Assembly: GCF_023701745.1 (NCBI RefSeq)
Contig: NZ_JAJOZB010000001.1
Location: 4,408,501 to 4,472,500, forward strand
Direction: 5' to 3'
DNA from: Streptomyces sp. RKAG293
GTDB taxonomy: Bacteria > Actinomycetota > Actinomycetes > Streptomycetales > Streptomycetaceae
Length of the DNA stretch: 64,000 nt
In this document: one piece after another, positions 1 through 8,710 of the stretch
How positions within the stretch are numbered: position 1 is the stretch's first letter
Layout of the letters: the number at the start of each line of letters is the position of its first letter
The notes under the pieces: model-generated
The model's input: the letters and a program-made list of their open reading frames with translations, nothing else
Told to the model about the DNA's origin: nothing
The model's database searches: none
Made by a program: the position numbers and the translations under genes

Positions 1-2
1 TG

Positions 3-1892
3 CGCGCGCTCAACAAGAACGCGCAGGACGGCGGCGTCTCCGAGGGCGCCTCCACCCTCACCCAGCAGTACGTGAAGAACGTCTTCATCGAGCAGGCCGG
101 CGACGATCCGGACAAGGTCGCGCAGGCGGTCCAGCAGACCGTCGGCCGCAAGATCAAGGAAATGAAGTACGCGATCCAGGTCGAGAAGGAACTCGGCAAG
201 CAGCAGATCCTGGAGAACTACCTCAACATCACGTTCTTCGGCGAGCAGGCCTACGGCGTCGAGGCCGCGGCCAAGCGGTACTTCAGCAAGCACGCCAAGG
301 ACCTGACCGTCGGCGAGGCCGCGATGCTGGCCGGCATCGTCCAGTCGCCCAGCCGCTTCGACCCGGTCAACGACGAGCAGGAATCGATCAAGCGCCGCAA
401 TCTCGTACTGCAGCGGATGGCCGACCTGAAGGACATCACCCAGGCCCAGGCCGACGCCACGAAGAAGCTGCCGCTCGGTCTCAAGATCAGCAAGCCGAAG
501 AACGGCTGCATCACCGCCGTGAACGGCGCCGGCTTCTTCTGCGACTACGTCCGCAACACCTTCCTGCAGAACGCGGCCTTCGGAAAGACGAAGGAAGCCC
601 GCGCGAAGCGCTGGCGCCAGGGCGGCCTGACGATCAAGACGACGCTGGACCCGCAGGCGCAGGCGTCGACGCAGAACGGCATCGCCAAGCACGTCTACAA
701 GGACGACCCGGTCGCGTCGGCGGTCACGCTGGTGGAACCGGGGACGGGCAAGATCCGGGCGATGGCGCAGTCCCGGCCCTACGGCTTCGGCAAGAACGAG
801 ACGCAGATCAACCTCTCGGTCGACCGGGGCATGGGCGGCGGGGCCGGGTACCAGTCCGGCTCGACGTTCAAGGCGTTCACCGCCGCGGCCGCGCTGGAAG
901 CGGGCTATCAGCCGAGCCAGACCTACCCCTCGCCGAACGAGATGCCGTACCCGTCGGTGAGCGGCTGCTCCGGTGCTCAGTACCCCGGCAGCGGCACCGT
1001 ACCGAACGAGAGCGAGTCGGAGGTCGGCCCGTACGCCATGCCCGAGGCGCTCAAGAAGTCGGTCAACACCTACTTCGTGACGCTGGAGGCCGATGTCGGC
1101 CTCTGCCCGGTGACCCAGATGGTCAACAAGCTGGGCATCACCAAGCGGGCCGGCGGCACGGCCTTCGGGCTCGGCGCGTCCTTCACCCTCGGCGTCAACG
1201 AGATGTCCCCGCTGGACATGGCCGCCGCGTACGCCGCCTTCGCCGCCCGCGGCACCTTCTGCGCGCCGATCGCGATCGAGTCCGCCAAGGACGCGGACAA
1301 CAAGGCGATCCAGGTCCCGCAGCCGCTGTGCTCCACGGCCATGTCGCAGACGACGGCGGACACCGTCAACACGATGCTCAAGGGCGTGGTCGACGACGGT
1401 ACCGGCCAGGCGGCCGGCCTGACCGACCGCGACAGCGCGGGCAAGACCGGTACGACCGACGACCGCAAGGCCGCCTGGTTCGTGGGCTACACCCCGAACA
1501 TGTCCGCCGCGGTGTGGATCGGTGACCCGGGCGTCAAGCCGATCAAGATGACGGGGATCACCTTCGGCGGCCAGTACTACGACAAGGTGTTCGGCGCCAC
1601 CGGCCCGGCACCGATCTGGAAGGACGCCGTCAGCGGCGCCCTGGAGGGCAAGCCGGAAGAGTCGTTCAACGAGGTACCGCTGAACATCCCGGACAAGCCC
1701 GTCGGCACCCCTCCGCCCAACCCCGGCAACCCGGGCAAGCCCGGCCACACCACCGGGGCCACGACCGCCGGCACCGGCAAGCCGCCGACGAACCCGACCT
1801 TTCCCCCGTTCACCCTCCCGCCGGGCATCATCGGCGGGGTCAACGGTGGCGGGAACGGGCACTCGGGCGGTGTGACGGGCGGCAACCGCTGA
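3..1892 (+). CDS. Class A penicillin-binding protein (transglycosylase/transpeptidase), 5' end missing
   Basis: Bifunctional peptidoglycan synthase at the outer face of the membrane. The frame is open to the left edge, so the start lies outside; 629 residues are visible. The first visible residues contain the glycosyltransferase-51 motif GASTLTQQYVKN (about base 51). The transpeptidase domain shows all three active-site motifs: SGSTFK (nucleophile Ser near base 861), SVN (near 1060) and KTGTTDD (near 1441). The C-terminal tail from about 1700 is Pro/Gly/Thr-rich and ends in Gly/Asn repeats, as in other Streptomyces wall-spanning PBPs. The N-terminal anchor and first GT motifs are not in view. 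It is followed by a strong terminator, so it is the last gene of its transcript. Confidence 0.95.
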   Translation, partial: RALNKNAQDGGVSEGASTLTQQYVKNVFIEQAGDDPDKVAQAVQQTVGRKIKEMKYAIQVEKELGKQQILENYLNITFFGEQAYGVEAAAKRYFSKHAKDLTVGEAAMLAGIVQSPSRFDPVNDEQESIKRRNLVLQRMADLKDITQAQADATKKLPLGLKISKPKNGCITAVNGAGFFCDYVRNTFLQNAAFGKTKEARAKRWRQGGLTIKTTLDPQAQASTQNGIAKHVYKDDPVASAVTLVEPGTGKIRAMAQSRPYGFGKNETQINLSVDRGMGGGAGYQSGSTFKAFTAAAALEAGYQPSQTYPSPNEMPYPSVSGCSGAQYPGSGTVPNESESEVGPYAMPEALKKSVNTYFVTLEADVGLCPVTQMVNKLGITKRAGGTAFGLGASFTLGVNEMSPLDMAAAYAAFAARGTFCAPIAIESAKDADNKAIQVPQPLCSTAMSQTTADTVNTMLKGVVDDGTGQAAGLTDRDSAGKTGTTDDRKAAWFVGYTPNMSAAVWIGDPGVKPIKMTGITFGGQYYDKVFGATGPAPIWKDAVSGALEGKPEESFNEVPLNIPDKPVGTPPPNPGNPGKPGHTTGATTAGTGKPPTNPTFPPFTLPPGIIGGVNGGGNGHSGGVTGGNR

Positions 1893-1911
1893 TCGCGGAA
1901 GTCCTGAACGC

Positions 1912-1953
1912 GTGAGGGGCGCCACCCGGATTTCTTCGGGTGGCGCCCCTCAC
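1912..1953 (+). terminator. Rho-independent-type terminator after the PBP gene
   Basis: Perfect 17-bp inverted repeat (1912-1928 and 1937-1953) with an 8-nt loop, 19 bases after the PBP stop codon. It lies between two convergent genes (PBP on +, YqeY on -), so it probably works in both directions. There is no T-tract, which is normal in Streptomyces. Confidence 0.85.
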
Positions 1954-1997
1954 ACGAGCGATCACGAGCGATCCGATCACGTGCGGTACGGGTTGGA

Positions 1998-2465
1998 TCA
2001 GCCCGCGAGCTGCTTCTTCACCTCGGCCGCGACGCGGCCGCCCTCGGCGAGACCGGCGACCTTCGGGTTCACGATCTTCATGATCGCGCCCATGGCGCGC
2101 GGGCCCTCGGCGCCGGCCGCCTTCGCCTCGGCCACGGCGGCGGTGACGATCCCGACCAGCTCCTCGTCCGACAGCTGCTTCGGCAGGTACGCGTCGAGCA
2201 CCTCCCCCTCGGCCAGCTCGCGCTCGGCCGAGGCGGGCCGGTTGCCCAGGGCGAAGGCTTCGGCCGCCTCGCGGCGCTTCTTCGCCTCACCGGCGATCAC
2301 CTTGAGCACCTCGTCGTCGGAGAGTTCACGGGCGGTCGTGCCCGCGACCTCCTTCTTGGTGATGGCGGTCAGCGTGAGGCGGAGCGTGGCGGAGCGAAGC
2401 TCGTCGCGGCCCTTCATGGCCGCGATGAGGTCGTCGTGCAGTCGCTGCTTGAGCGTGGTGGTCAT
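1998..2465 (-). CDS. GatB/YqeY domain-containing protein
   Basis: A 155-residue stand-alone YqeY domain, the helical domain also found at the C-terminus of the GatB amidotransferase subunit; the free-standing form has no settled role but is linked to tRNA or aminoacylation functions. The start is the ATG at 2465 giving MTTTLKQRLHDDL, the usual YqeY opening; a longer upstream frame is Pro/Arg-rich and not family-like. Typical blocks follow: RSATLRLTLTAI, a KKRREAAEAF stretch, DAYLPKQLSDEEL, and a C-terminal MGAIMKIVNPKV block. It converges on the PBP gene and shares the hairpin between them. Confidence 0.9.
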   Translation of the reverse strand: MTTTLKQRLHDDLIAAMKGRDELRSATLRLTLTAITKKEVAGTTARELSDDEVLKVIAGEAKKRREAAEAFALGNRPASAERELAEGEVLDAYLPKQLSDEELVGIVTAAVAEAKAAGAEGPRAMGAIMKIVNPKVAGLAEGGRVAAEVKKQLAG

Positions 2466-2717
2466 GCCGTCGAGTCTCGCACCCGCGGGGCGGTGCTGCC
2501 GCCCATTAACGCCCGCGCGACGCAGGACGATCCCCCGGCGCCCGCCGGGCCCGAACCGTCCCGTACCGACCGGAACGGCGGCCGAAGCGTTCCGTCCAGG
2601 TCCCGGAGGTGTCCCGGACCGGTCCCGCGCGCCGGAACACCAGGCGCCCCATGGCATCCTGTTCGGTCACAGCTCTGCCGGACGGATCGGCGGACGTCCG
2701 GGGGGCAAGGGGACCAG

Positions 2718-3713
2718 ATGAGGCTCTGTTTCCTCGTCGAGGAGCAATACCGTCACGACGGCATGCCTCTCGACGTGGTCAGGCAACTGGCCGCCTGGGG
2801 ACACCAGGTGGACGTCATCCGCCCCGGCGGTTCGCTCATCCGGCTGTCCGAGTTCTCCGAACTGTCCGGGCTCTCCGAACTGTCCGGGCTCTCCGCCGCG
2901 GTGCAGTCCGGCGCACACGACGCCTGGGTACTCAAGACCGTCTCCGGCGGCCCCGGCCTGACCCTCCTCGAAGGCGCGGCGGCACTCGGCCTGACCACGG
3001 TCAACGACGCCCGCGCGATCCGGACGGTCCGCGACAAGGCGCTCACCGCGCTCGTCGCGCAGCAGCACGGCCTGCCGATGCCGGTGACGTACGCGGCGGC
3101 CAGGCCCGAACTCTTCGCGGAGGTCCCCGAGGAGCAGTTCCCGCTCGTCGTGAAGCCCGCGGCGGGCAGCTCGGGGCGCGGGGTGCGGCTGGTCCGCACG
3201 CCGGGCCAGCTGACGGGAGCCGGCGACGGCGGTGAGGCGGCCTCCGGTCCTGGTTCCGGTTCCGGTTCCGGTTCCGGTCCTGGTCCTGGCCCTGGTCCTG
3301 GTCCTGAGGACGGTGGGTTGCTCATAGCCCAGCCGTACGTGCCCAACTCCGGGACGGACCTGAAGGTGTACTGCGTCGGCGGCGAGGCGTTCGCGACCGT
3401 ACGGGCCTCGCCGCTGCGCCCGGAACTCGCCGTGGACGAACGGCTCGTGCCGCTCCCCCGGGAGGTGGCGGGGCTGGCGGCCGAGATCGGCGCCGTCTTC
3501 GGCCTGGACCTGTACGGGATCGACGTGCTGCTCGGGCCGGACGGCCCGGTCGTCGTCGACGTCAACGACTTCCCGAGCTTCCGCAAGGTGCCCGACGCCG
3601 TCGCCCGGGTGGCGCGGGCCGTTCTCGACCTGGCCAGGGCGGGCGGAGCGGGCGGGCACAGCGGCCTCACCCCCCAGGCCGCGGCTTTCGTCCCCGCACA
3701 GGCCGGCACATGA
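2718..3713 (+). CDS. ATP-grasp domain protein (ITPK/RimK-like), first of a tandem pair
   Basis: A 331-residue ATP-dependent ligase or kinase of the ATP-grasp fold; the substrate is unknown. The start is the ATG at 2718, behind GGGGGCAAGGGGACC. It has an N-terminal Rossmann-like part (MRLCFLVEEQYR), the ATP-binding loop region VVKPAAGSSGRGVRLV, and the Mg-binding end VVDVNDFPSF, which resembles inositol-phosphate kinase (ITPK)-type ATP-grasp proteins. Low-complexity inserts stand out: a Ser-Glu-Leu-Ser-Gly repeat near 2850-2900 and an alternating Gly-Ser then Gly-Pro linker near 3247-3306, both from short direct DNA repeats that could slip. The stop overlaps the next start as ATGA, so the two genes are translationally coupled. 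Confidence 0.85.
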   Translation: MRLCFLVEEQYRHDGMPLDVVRQLAAWGHQVDVIRPGGSLIRLSEFSELSGLSELSGLSAAVQSGAHDAWVLKTVSGGPGLTLLEGAAALGLTTVNDARAIRTVRDKALTALVAQQHGLPMPVTYAAARPELFAEVPEEQFPLVVKPAAGSSGRGVRLVRTPGQLTGAGDGGEAASGPGSGSGSGSGPGPGPGPGPEDGGLLIAQPYVPNSGTDLKVYCVGGEAFATVRASPLRPELAVDERLVPLPREVAGLAAEIGAVFGLDLYGIDVLLGPDGPVVVDVNDFPSFRKVPDAVARVARAVLDLARAGGAGGHSGLTPQAAAFVPAQAGT

Positions 3714-4692
3714 ACACCGCTGACACGGCTGACACGGCTGACTCCGCCGGCAGCGCTGGCACGGCTGACTTCGCTGACACTGCTGACTCCGCCGGCACCG
3801 CCGGGCAGCGGGTCTGTTTCCTGACGGACAAGCCGGACCACCCGCTGCTGGCGGCCACCGCCGCCCTGCTGGCGGACCGTCACCACGCCCACGTCGAGTT
3901 CACGGACCCGGCCGCCGTCCCGGAATCCGTCCCGGAATCCGCCCCGGACGCGCTCGCCGACGTCTATCTCCTCAAATCGCACACGCCGCGCGCGATCCGG
4001 CTCGCCCGGGCCCTGGAGCGGCGCGGCGCGCGCGTCGTCAATTCGGCCGCGTCGACGGAGCTGTGCCAGGACCGGGTCCGGATGGCGGAGACCGCGCTGG
4101 CCGCGGGCCTCCCGTTCCCCGTGACCCGGACCGTCGCACCGCTGTCGCGGATCACCGCTCCGCCGCCGTCGGGCTATCCGTTCATCGTCAAGAGCCGGGC
4201 CAACCGGCGCGGCGATGTCGTCGCCAGGGTCGACGACGCCGCCGGGCTGCGGGAACTCGCCCGCAGGTGGCCGGACGAGCTGGTCGTCGTCCAGGACTTC
4301 ACGCCGGGCGACGGCTGGGACCACAAGCTCTGGGTGATCGCCGGCCAGGTCTTCGCCGGCCTGCGCCCGTCCCCCTGGGAGCCCCGAACAGCCCGGACGG
4401 CCGCAGCCCGGACGGCCCGGAAGCTGAGCCGGGGGACCAGCCCCCGTCACCCCCACCACCTCCGCCGCCCCCCGGCGCCCACGATCTGGCGCTGCAGGCG
4501 GGCAGGGTCTTCGCCCTCGACGTCTACGGCGTGGACGTGATCGCCGACCGGTCCGGGACCCCGCTCATCGTCGACATCAACGCCTTTCCCGGCTTCCGGG
4601 GCGGCGGTGGAGCGCCGCATGCTCTGGCGGCGCTCATCTCATCTGCGACGATGGACACATGCGAGCGCGATACGGAGTTCCCCTCGGCGTAA
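3710..4692 (+). pseudogene. Second ATP-grasp gene, frameshifted at about 4382
   Basis: Starts by ATGA overlap with the first ATP-grasp gene. The N-terminus is a repetitive Ala-Asp-Thr/Ser tail (DNA repeats 3715-3805), then QRVCFLTDKPDHPLL and the ATP-binding stretch FIVKSRANRRGDVVARV. In this frame the domain is lost after GLRPSPWEP, and the reading runs into Arg/Thr-rich sequence ending at 4540. The missing C-terminal part (LDVYGVDV, LIVDINAFPGF) is intact in the frame one step away, ending at 4692. Adding one C to the CCCC run at 4382-4385 restores one continuous protein of about 327 residues. Either a real frameshift or a base-calling error. Confidence 0.75.
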
Positions 4693-5609
4693 CGGCAGTC
4701 GGCGCGGCGTGCGTGGCCTATGCCACCGCGATCGAACCGCAGGCCTTCCGGCTGCGACGCGTCGAGGTCCCGGTGCTGCCCGCCGGGATGCGGCCGATCC
4801 GGATCCTGCAGGTCTCCGACATCCACATGGTCACCGGCCAGAACAGGAAGCGGCGCTGGCTGCAGTCCCTGGCGGGGCTGCGCCCGGACCTCGTCGTCAA
4901 CACCGGGGACAACCTCTCCGACCCGGAGGGCGTCCCCGAGGTCCTGGACGCGCTCGGCCCGCTGATGCAGTTCCCCGGCGCTTACGTCTTCGGCTCGAAC
5001 GACTACTACGGGCCCAGGTTCCGCAACCCGGCCCGGTACCTCATCGAGAAGTCCCGCAGCCAGCACGGGCTCAACGGCAAGACGGACCCGGTCACCAATG
5101 TGGTCCGCAACCCGTGGGGCGATCTGCGCGACGCGTTCGACGCCGCCGGCTGGGTCGGCCTGAGCAACACCCGCGGCCACCTCAAGCTCGACGACGGCAT
5201 CGAGATCGCCCTCACCGGCCTCGACGACCCGCACATCAAGCGCGACCGCTACGCGGCCGTCGCCGGCGGCCCCGACCCGGCCGCGGACCTCAGCCTCGCC
5301 ATCGTGCACGCCCCGTACCTGCGGGTCCTGGACGCCTTCGCGGCCGACCGCTACCCGCTGATCCTCGCCGGCCACACCCACGGCGGCCAGCTCTGCATCC
5401 CCTTCTACGGCGCCCTCGTCACCAACTGCGACCTGGACACCAAGCGCGTGAAGGGCCTGTCCGCCCACACCTCGGGCGGCGAGCGCTCCTACCTCCACGT
5501 CTCCGCGGGCTGCGGCGCCAACCGGTACACCCCGATCCGCTTCGCCTGCCCTCCGGAGGCGACACTCCTCACGCTGACCGCCCGGAAGGCGGGCCGCCCC
5601 GTACGGTGA
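4659..5609 (+). CDS. Metallophosphoesterase, membrane-anchored
   Basis: A 316-residue calcineurin-like phosphoesterase of the YkuE/PhoD-like bacterial class. An uncleaved N-terminal hydrophobic segment (residues 6-24) suggests tethering outside the membrane. Metal-binding motifs are visible: DIHM (D-x-H), NTGDN (GD), GSND in place of the usual GNHD, and GHTHGG near the C-terminus. The Ser-for-Asn-His variation at the third motif is worth noting, but the Asn of GSND may still supply the ligand. The start overlaps the end of the preceding ATP-grasp frame by 34 bases, so the three genes look like one transcript. Substrate unknown; some family members act on UDP-linked lipids. Confidence 0.9.
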   Translation: MRARYGVPLGVTAVGAACVAYATAIEPQAFRLRRVEVPVLPAGMRPIRILQVSDIHMVTGQNRKRRWLQSLAGLRPDLVVNTGDNLSDPEGVPEVLDALGPLMQFPGAYVFGSNDYYGPRFRNPARYLIEKSRSQHGLNGKTDPVTNVVRNPWGDLRDAFDAAGWVGLSNTRGHLKLDDGIEIALTGLDDPHIKRDRYAAVAGGPDPAADLSLAIVHAPYLRVLDAFAADRYPLILAGHTHGGQLCIPFYGALVTNCDLDTKRVKGLSAHTSGGERSYLHVSAGCGANRYTPIRFACPPEATLLTLTARKAGRPVR

Positions 5610-5613
5610 GGCG

Positions 5614-6306
5614 ATGTCCGAGCCGGCGCTCCGTCGTCCCTACATCGCCCTCTGCCGCGCCCTCATCGCCGCGGCCGCCGTCACCGGCATCACCATCGAG
5701 TGCGTGCACGCCGACCCGCTGCGCGTCTTCACCTTCTTCACCATCCTGACGAACGCCGCCATCGCGATCACCTTCGCCTGGTCCGCGCACCGCGCCTGGA
5801 CCGGCCGCCCGCCGCTGTCCCCGCGCATCACCGGCGCGGTCCTGCTCTGCATCGTGATCACCGGCCTCGTCTACCACCTCGTGCTGGCCAACGAGTCCAG
5901 CGGCTTCTCCGAGGCGGAGAACCTCGCCAAGCGAACCGGCGACCTGGTCCTCTCCAATCAGCTGCTGCACACCGTGACGCCCGTCACAGTCACCCTCGAC
6001 TGGCTCCTCCTCACCACCCCGGCCCGCTTCCAGTGGCGCTACGCCTACCAGTGGCTCGCCCTCCCCCTCGCCTACGCCGCCTTCGCCCTCCTTCGCGGCG
6101 CCCTGATCGACCCCCCGAACCGCTACCCCTACCCCTTCCTCGACGTCGACCTGCACGGCTACCCCACCGTCCTCCGCAACGCCGCCCTCCTCGCCCTCGC
6201 CTTCTCCGCCCTCGCCCTCCTCCTCATCACCCTCGACCGCACCCGCCCCCGCCTCCCCACCCAGGAAAACCGGATTTCGTCTCCGGCTCCCCGTCCGCTA
6301 AAGTAA
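5614..6306 (+). CDS. Pr6Pr family integral membrane protein
   Basis: A 230-residue polytopic protein with six predicted helices (about residues 11-30, 38-58, 72-92, 118-136, 146-164, 192-210) and a conserved aromatic loop with NRYPYPFLDVDLHGYP between the last two, the signature of the bacterial Pr6Pr family. Function unknown. It begins four bases after the metallophosphoesterase stop and is probably the last gene of that operon. It is followed closely by tRNA-Pro. Confidence 0.85.
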   Translation: MSEPALRRPYIALCRALIAAAAVTGITIECVHADPLRVFTFFTILTNAAIAITFAWSAHRAWTGRPPLSPRITGAVLLCIVITGLVYHLVLANESSGFSEAENLAKRTGDLVLSNQLLHTVTPVTVTLDWLLLTTPARFQWRYAYQWLALPLAYAAFALLRGALIDPPNRYPYPFLDVDLHGYPTVLRNAALLALAFSALALLLITLDRTRPRLPTQENRISSPAPRPLK

Positions 6307-6318
6307 ATCTCGTTGCAC

Positions 6319-6392
<74 letters not shown>

Positions 6393-6408
6393 CTGGTGAC
6401 ACTGCAGT

Positions 6409-6445
6409 TCAGGGCCCTGATCATCATTGATGATCAGGGCCCTGA
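6409..6445 (+). terminator. Terminator hairpin after tRNA-Pro
   Basis: Two 18-nt arms (6409-6426 and 6428-6445) are exact reverse complements; the actual loop will be 5-7 nt. It sits 17 bases after the tRNA and ends its transcript. Confidence 0.85.
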
Positions 6446-6541
6446 CTCGTTTCCGGGGGGCGGAAAAGGGCGGGCTCTTCGGGGATCTCTCGCCTACAGT
6501 CGCTGCGGCGGGGGCAGCGGGGTTATCGCAGGGAGATTCTT

Positions 6542-7384
6542 GTGGGCAGGGTCGAGACGATCGCGGGAGCCATGGCGGCCGCGGTGGGGCATCTTGGGGT
6601 GCAGCGGGATCAGACGCGGTTCCGGTTGGGGCTGGTGGACGGGTGGGGGATTCCGGCCGGGGCCTCGGTGCTGGAAGTCGGGTGCGGGCAGGGGGACATG
6701 ACCGCGGTGCTCGCGGACGCGGTCGGGCCCGGCGGGCGGGTGGTCGCGGTGGACATCGCGGAGCCTTCGTACGGCAGCCCGGTCACGCTGGGAGAGTCGG
6801 CGGCGTTCCTGGCGGCCGGGCCGCTCGGGTCGCGGATCGACATCCGGTTCGGCGTGGATGTCCTGGACGAGGCGACCACGTTCCCGGACGACGCTTTCGA
6901 CTACGTCGTGCTGTCGCACTGCTCCTGGTACTTCGCCTCCCTCGACCAGCTGCTCAGGACGCTGACGCGCGTCCGGCCGTGGGCGCGGCGGCTGTGTTTC
7001 TCGGAGTGGGATCTGCGTCCGCGCGGTGTGGAGCAGCTGCCGCATCTGCTCGCCGTGCTCGTGCAGGGCCATGTCGAGGCGGTCGGGGCGCGGGGCGAGG
7101 GGAACGTCCGGACGCCGTTCTCGCACGAGGCGCTGCTGCGGATTCTCGCGGAGGCCGGGTGGCGGGTGGCCTCCGAGCTGGACGTGGACACGACGGGTCT
7201 GCAGGACGCCGACTGGGAGGTGGACGCCGCGCGGCGGATGGCCGGCTCCGACGAGCGGTTCGCGGAACTGTCGCCGCTGGCGCGGGAGTTCCTCATCAGC
7301 CAGCTCGACGTGCTCGGCTCCCTCGCGAAGAGCAAGGGCAACGAACCCCTGCCGTCCTACGCCCTCACCGCGGATCGCGCCTGA
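6542..7384 (+). CDS. Class I SAM-dependent methyltransferase
   Basis: A 280-residue protein starting with GTG at 6542 behind a GGGAG ribosome site. Motif I is VLEVGCGQGDMT (about residues 44-55), the acidic end of strand 2 is VVAVDIAEPSY, and motif IV is DYVVLSHCSWYF. The C-terminal third is helical and family-specific. The substrate cannot be inferred; it resembles the many small-molecule methyltransferases of actinomycetes. A monocistronic layout is suggested by the terminator upstream and the 43-base gap to the next gene. Confidence 0.9.
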   Translation: MGRVETIAGAMAAAVGHLGVQRDQTRFRLGLVDGWGIPAGASVLEVGCGQGDMTAVLADAVGPGGRVVAVDIAEPSYGSPVTLGESAAFLAAGPLGSRIDIRFGVDVLDEATTFPDDAFDYVVLSHCSWYFASLDQLLRTLTRVRPWARRLCFSEWDLRPRGVEQLPHLLAVLVQGHVEAVGARGEGNVRTPFSHEALLRILAEAGWRVASELDVDTTGLQDADWEVDAARRMAGSDERFAELSPLAREFLISQLDVLGSLAKSKGNEPLPSYALTADRA

Positions 7385-7427
7385 CGGGGTCTCGCCCCCC
7401 GGGGTCCCGTGAGGGATGCTCGGGGGC

Positions 7428-7739
7428 ATGGCCTTCATCTTCTTCATGACGCTGCCGGGGCTGGTGGTCCTGCTGACGGTCGCCGCGTTCGTCGATCAGG
7501 CGATGCTGCGGGCCGGGCGGGCCGGGATGCTGCCGTGGCGGGGGGCCGGGCGGCAGGGCCAGGTGGCGTCGACGGGGTTCGAGCTGTTGCACGCGACGCT
7601 GTCGGCGGGCAAGCAGGAGGAGCTCAAGCAGCGCAGGACGTCGCTGGCGCTGCGGGACGAGGAGGGGGACGGGGCACCGCCCCGGTCCCGGATCGATCTG
7701 GACGGCGGGACGGCCGTTCTCCGGATCCCGCCGAGCTAG
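7428..7739 (+). CDS. Small membrane-anchored protein, DUF6191-like
   Basis: About 103 residues: one N-terminal transmembrane helix (MAFIFFMTLPGLVVLLTVAAF) followed by a hydrophilic tail with a KQEELKQRR segment and a conserved-looking DGGTAVLRIP end. It resembles the short actinobacterial DUF6191 proteins; function unknown. The start is uncertain, since the ATG at 7416 is also in frame and each has a G-rich stretch directly in front. It ends head-to-head with the next gene, two bases apart. Confidence 0.7.
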   Translation: MAFIFFMTLPGLVVLLTVAAFVDQAMLRAGRAGMLPWRGAGRQGQVASTGFELLHATLSAGKQEELKQRRTSLALRDEEGDGAPPRSRIDLDGGTAVLRIPPS

Positions 7740-7741
7740 CG

Positions 7742-8656
7742 CTAGGGCAGGTCCGGCGCGCGCGAGGCCCGCAGCGAGTACATCAGTGGCACCCGCGGAG
7801 TGCCCGCCGGATGCCGGTAGAACCCGTCGCCCCTTCCGGAGGATCCCTGACCGTTGCGTTCCAGCGTCCCGAAGCGCTGGAAGAGCGTCGCGTCGTGCTC
7901 ATGCAGGAACTCCAGCCGGAGCCCGGTGGCGGCGATGGCGGTGACGACGTCGCCGAGGGTGTGTGCCCTCCCCCAACCTTCGGCCGGGAGGTGCCCCCAC
8001 ACACTCCGGTTGTTCACCGTCAGGGCGTCGAAGTCCGCGTAGGTGCCGGGGACTTCGTCGACCCAGGCGTCGCGGGTGAAGTAGTCGTGGGCGATGCGGG
8101 AGCCCGATTCGTCGTCGAGGGCGTCCGTCAGCGGGTGGAACTCGGCGAGGTACAGGAAGCCGCCCGGTGCGACGAGGGACGCGGCGGTCTCGGCCCAGCG
8201 GACGATGTCGGGGAGCCGGCAGAGGGCGCCGGTGCCGGTGTAGACGATGTCGTAGGCGGAGTCGGGGACGGCCTCGGCCGCGTCGTACACGTCGGCGGCG
8301 ACGAAGGACGCCCGGTCGGGCGGGAGGCCCAGGTCGGCGGCCAGCTCGCGTGCGGCGTCGACGGCGGGCTCGGAGAAGTCCAGACCGACGACCCGGGAGG
8401 CGCCGCGGAGCGCCCAGGAGAGGGTGTCGAGGCCGAGGTGGCACTGCAGGTGCAGCAGCGACTTCCCGGTGACGGATCCCACCTCCGCCGCCTCGAAGGG
8501 GCGGATCACGTCCTGGCCTGCCCGGAAGCTCTCCAGGTCGTAGTACTCGCCCGCCGTGTGGATCGGCACGCTTCCCCTACCTCCGGCTGGGGAGGCCCCA
8601 ACATCCCACCTGGCGCGATTCGTCTCCCGCCAGTCCGCCGGGGTCCTCGTGTACAT
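7742..8656 (-). CDS. Class I SAM-dependent methyltransferase with two repeat-derived insertions
   Basis: A 304-residue protein starting at ATG 8656 (MYTRTPADWRETNRARW). SAM-binding motifs: LLHLQCHLGLDTLSWA, VVGLDFSEPAV and DIVYTGTGALCRL; the family also shows EFHP and FLHEHD near the C-terminus. Two segments interrupt otherwise familiar family text, GASPAGGRGS near the N-terminus and VWGHLPAEGWGRA near residue 220. Each is encoded by a copy of the same short palindromic repeat (see the repeats at 7961 and 8572), inserted in frame. Divergent from the peptidase gene with a 54-base shared promoter region. Confidence 0.88.
   Translation of the reverse strand: MYTRTPADWRETNRARWDVGASPAGGRGSVPIHTAGEYYDLESFRAGQDVIRPFEAAEVGSVTGKSLLHLQCHLGLDTLSWALRGASRVVGLDFSEPAVDAARELAADLGLPPDRASFVAADVYDAAEAVPDSAYDIVYTGTGALCRLPDIVRWAETAASLVAPGGFLYLAEFHPLTDALDDESGSRIAHDYFTRDAWVDEVPGTYADFDALTVNNRSVWGHLPAEGWGRAHTLGDVVTAIAATGLRLEFLHEHDATLFQRFGTLERNGQGSSGRGDGFYRHPAGTPRVPLMYSLRASRAPDLP
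7961..8004. repeat. Short palindromic repeat inside the methyltransferase gene, copy 1
   Basis: GTGTG...CACAC-bounded imperfect palindrome built on CCCCCAACCTTCGGCC and GGGAGGTGCCCCC. It is translated in frame as part of a 13-residue insertion. Similar C-rich/G-rich short palindromes are dispersed in Streptomyces genomes (general knowledge, not checked here). Confidence 0.65.
8572..8608. repeat. Short palindromic repeat inside the methyltransferase gene, copy 2
   Basis: Second copy of the same unit (CCCCTACCTCCGGCTGGGG then AGGCCCCAACATCC), also in frame, encoding the SPAGGRGS insert in the N-terminal region. Confidence 0.6.
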
Positions 8657-8710
8657 GGGGAGTGACGATAGTCGGGGTGAAGGCGGCCGGCCATCGGGTT
8701 TGATGGAGCC

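Noticed and set aside
4382..4385. Programmed frameshift in the second ATP-grasp gene
   Set aside because: No slippery heptamer or downstream hairpin; the C-run loss seen in two other genes is a simpler explanation.
2753..4459. 568-codon minus-strand frame
   Set aside because: Shadow of the two ATP-grasp genes; Pro/Arg/Gly-rich with no domain.
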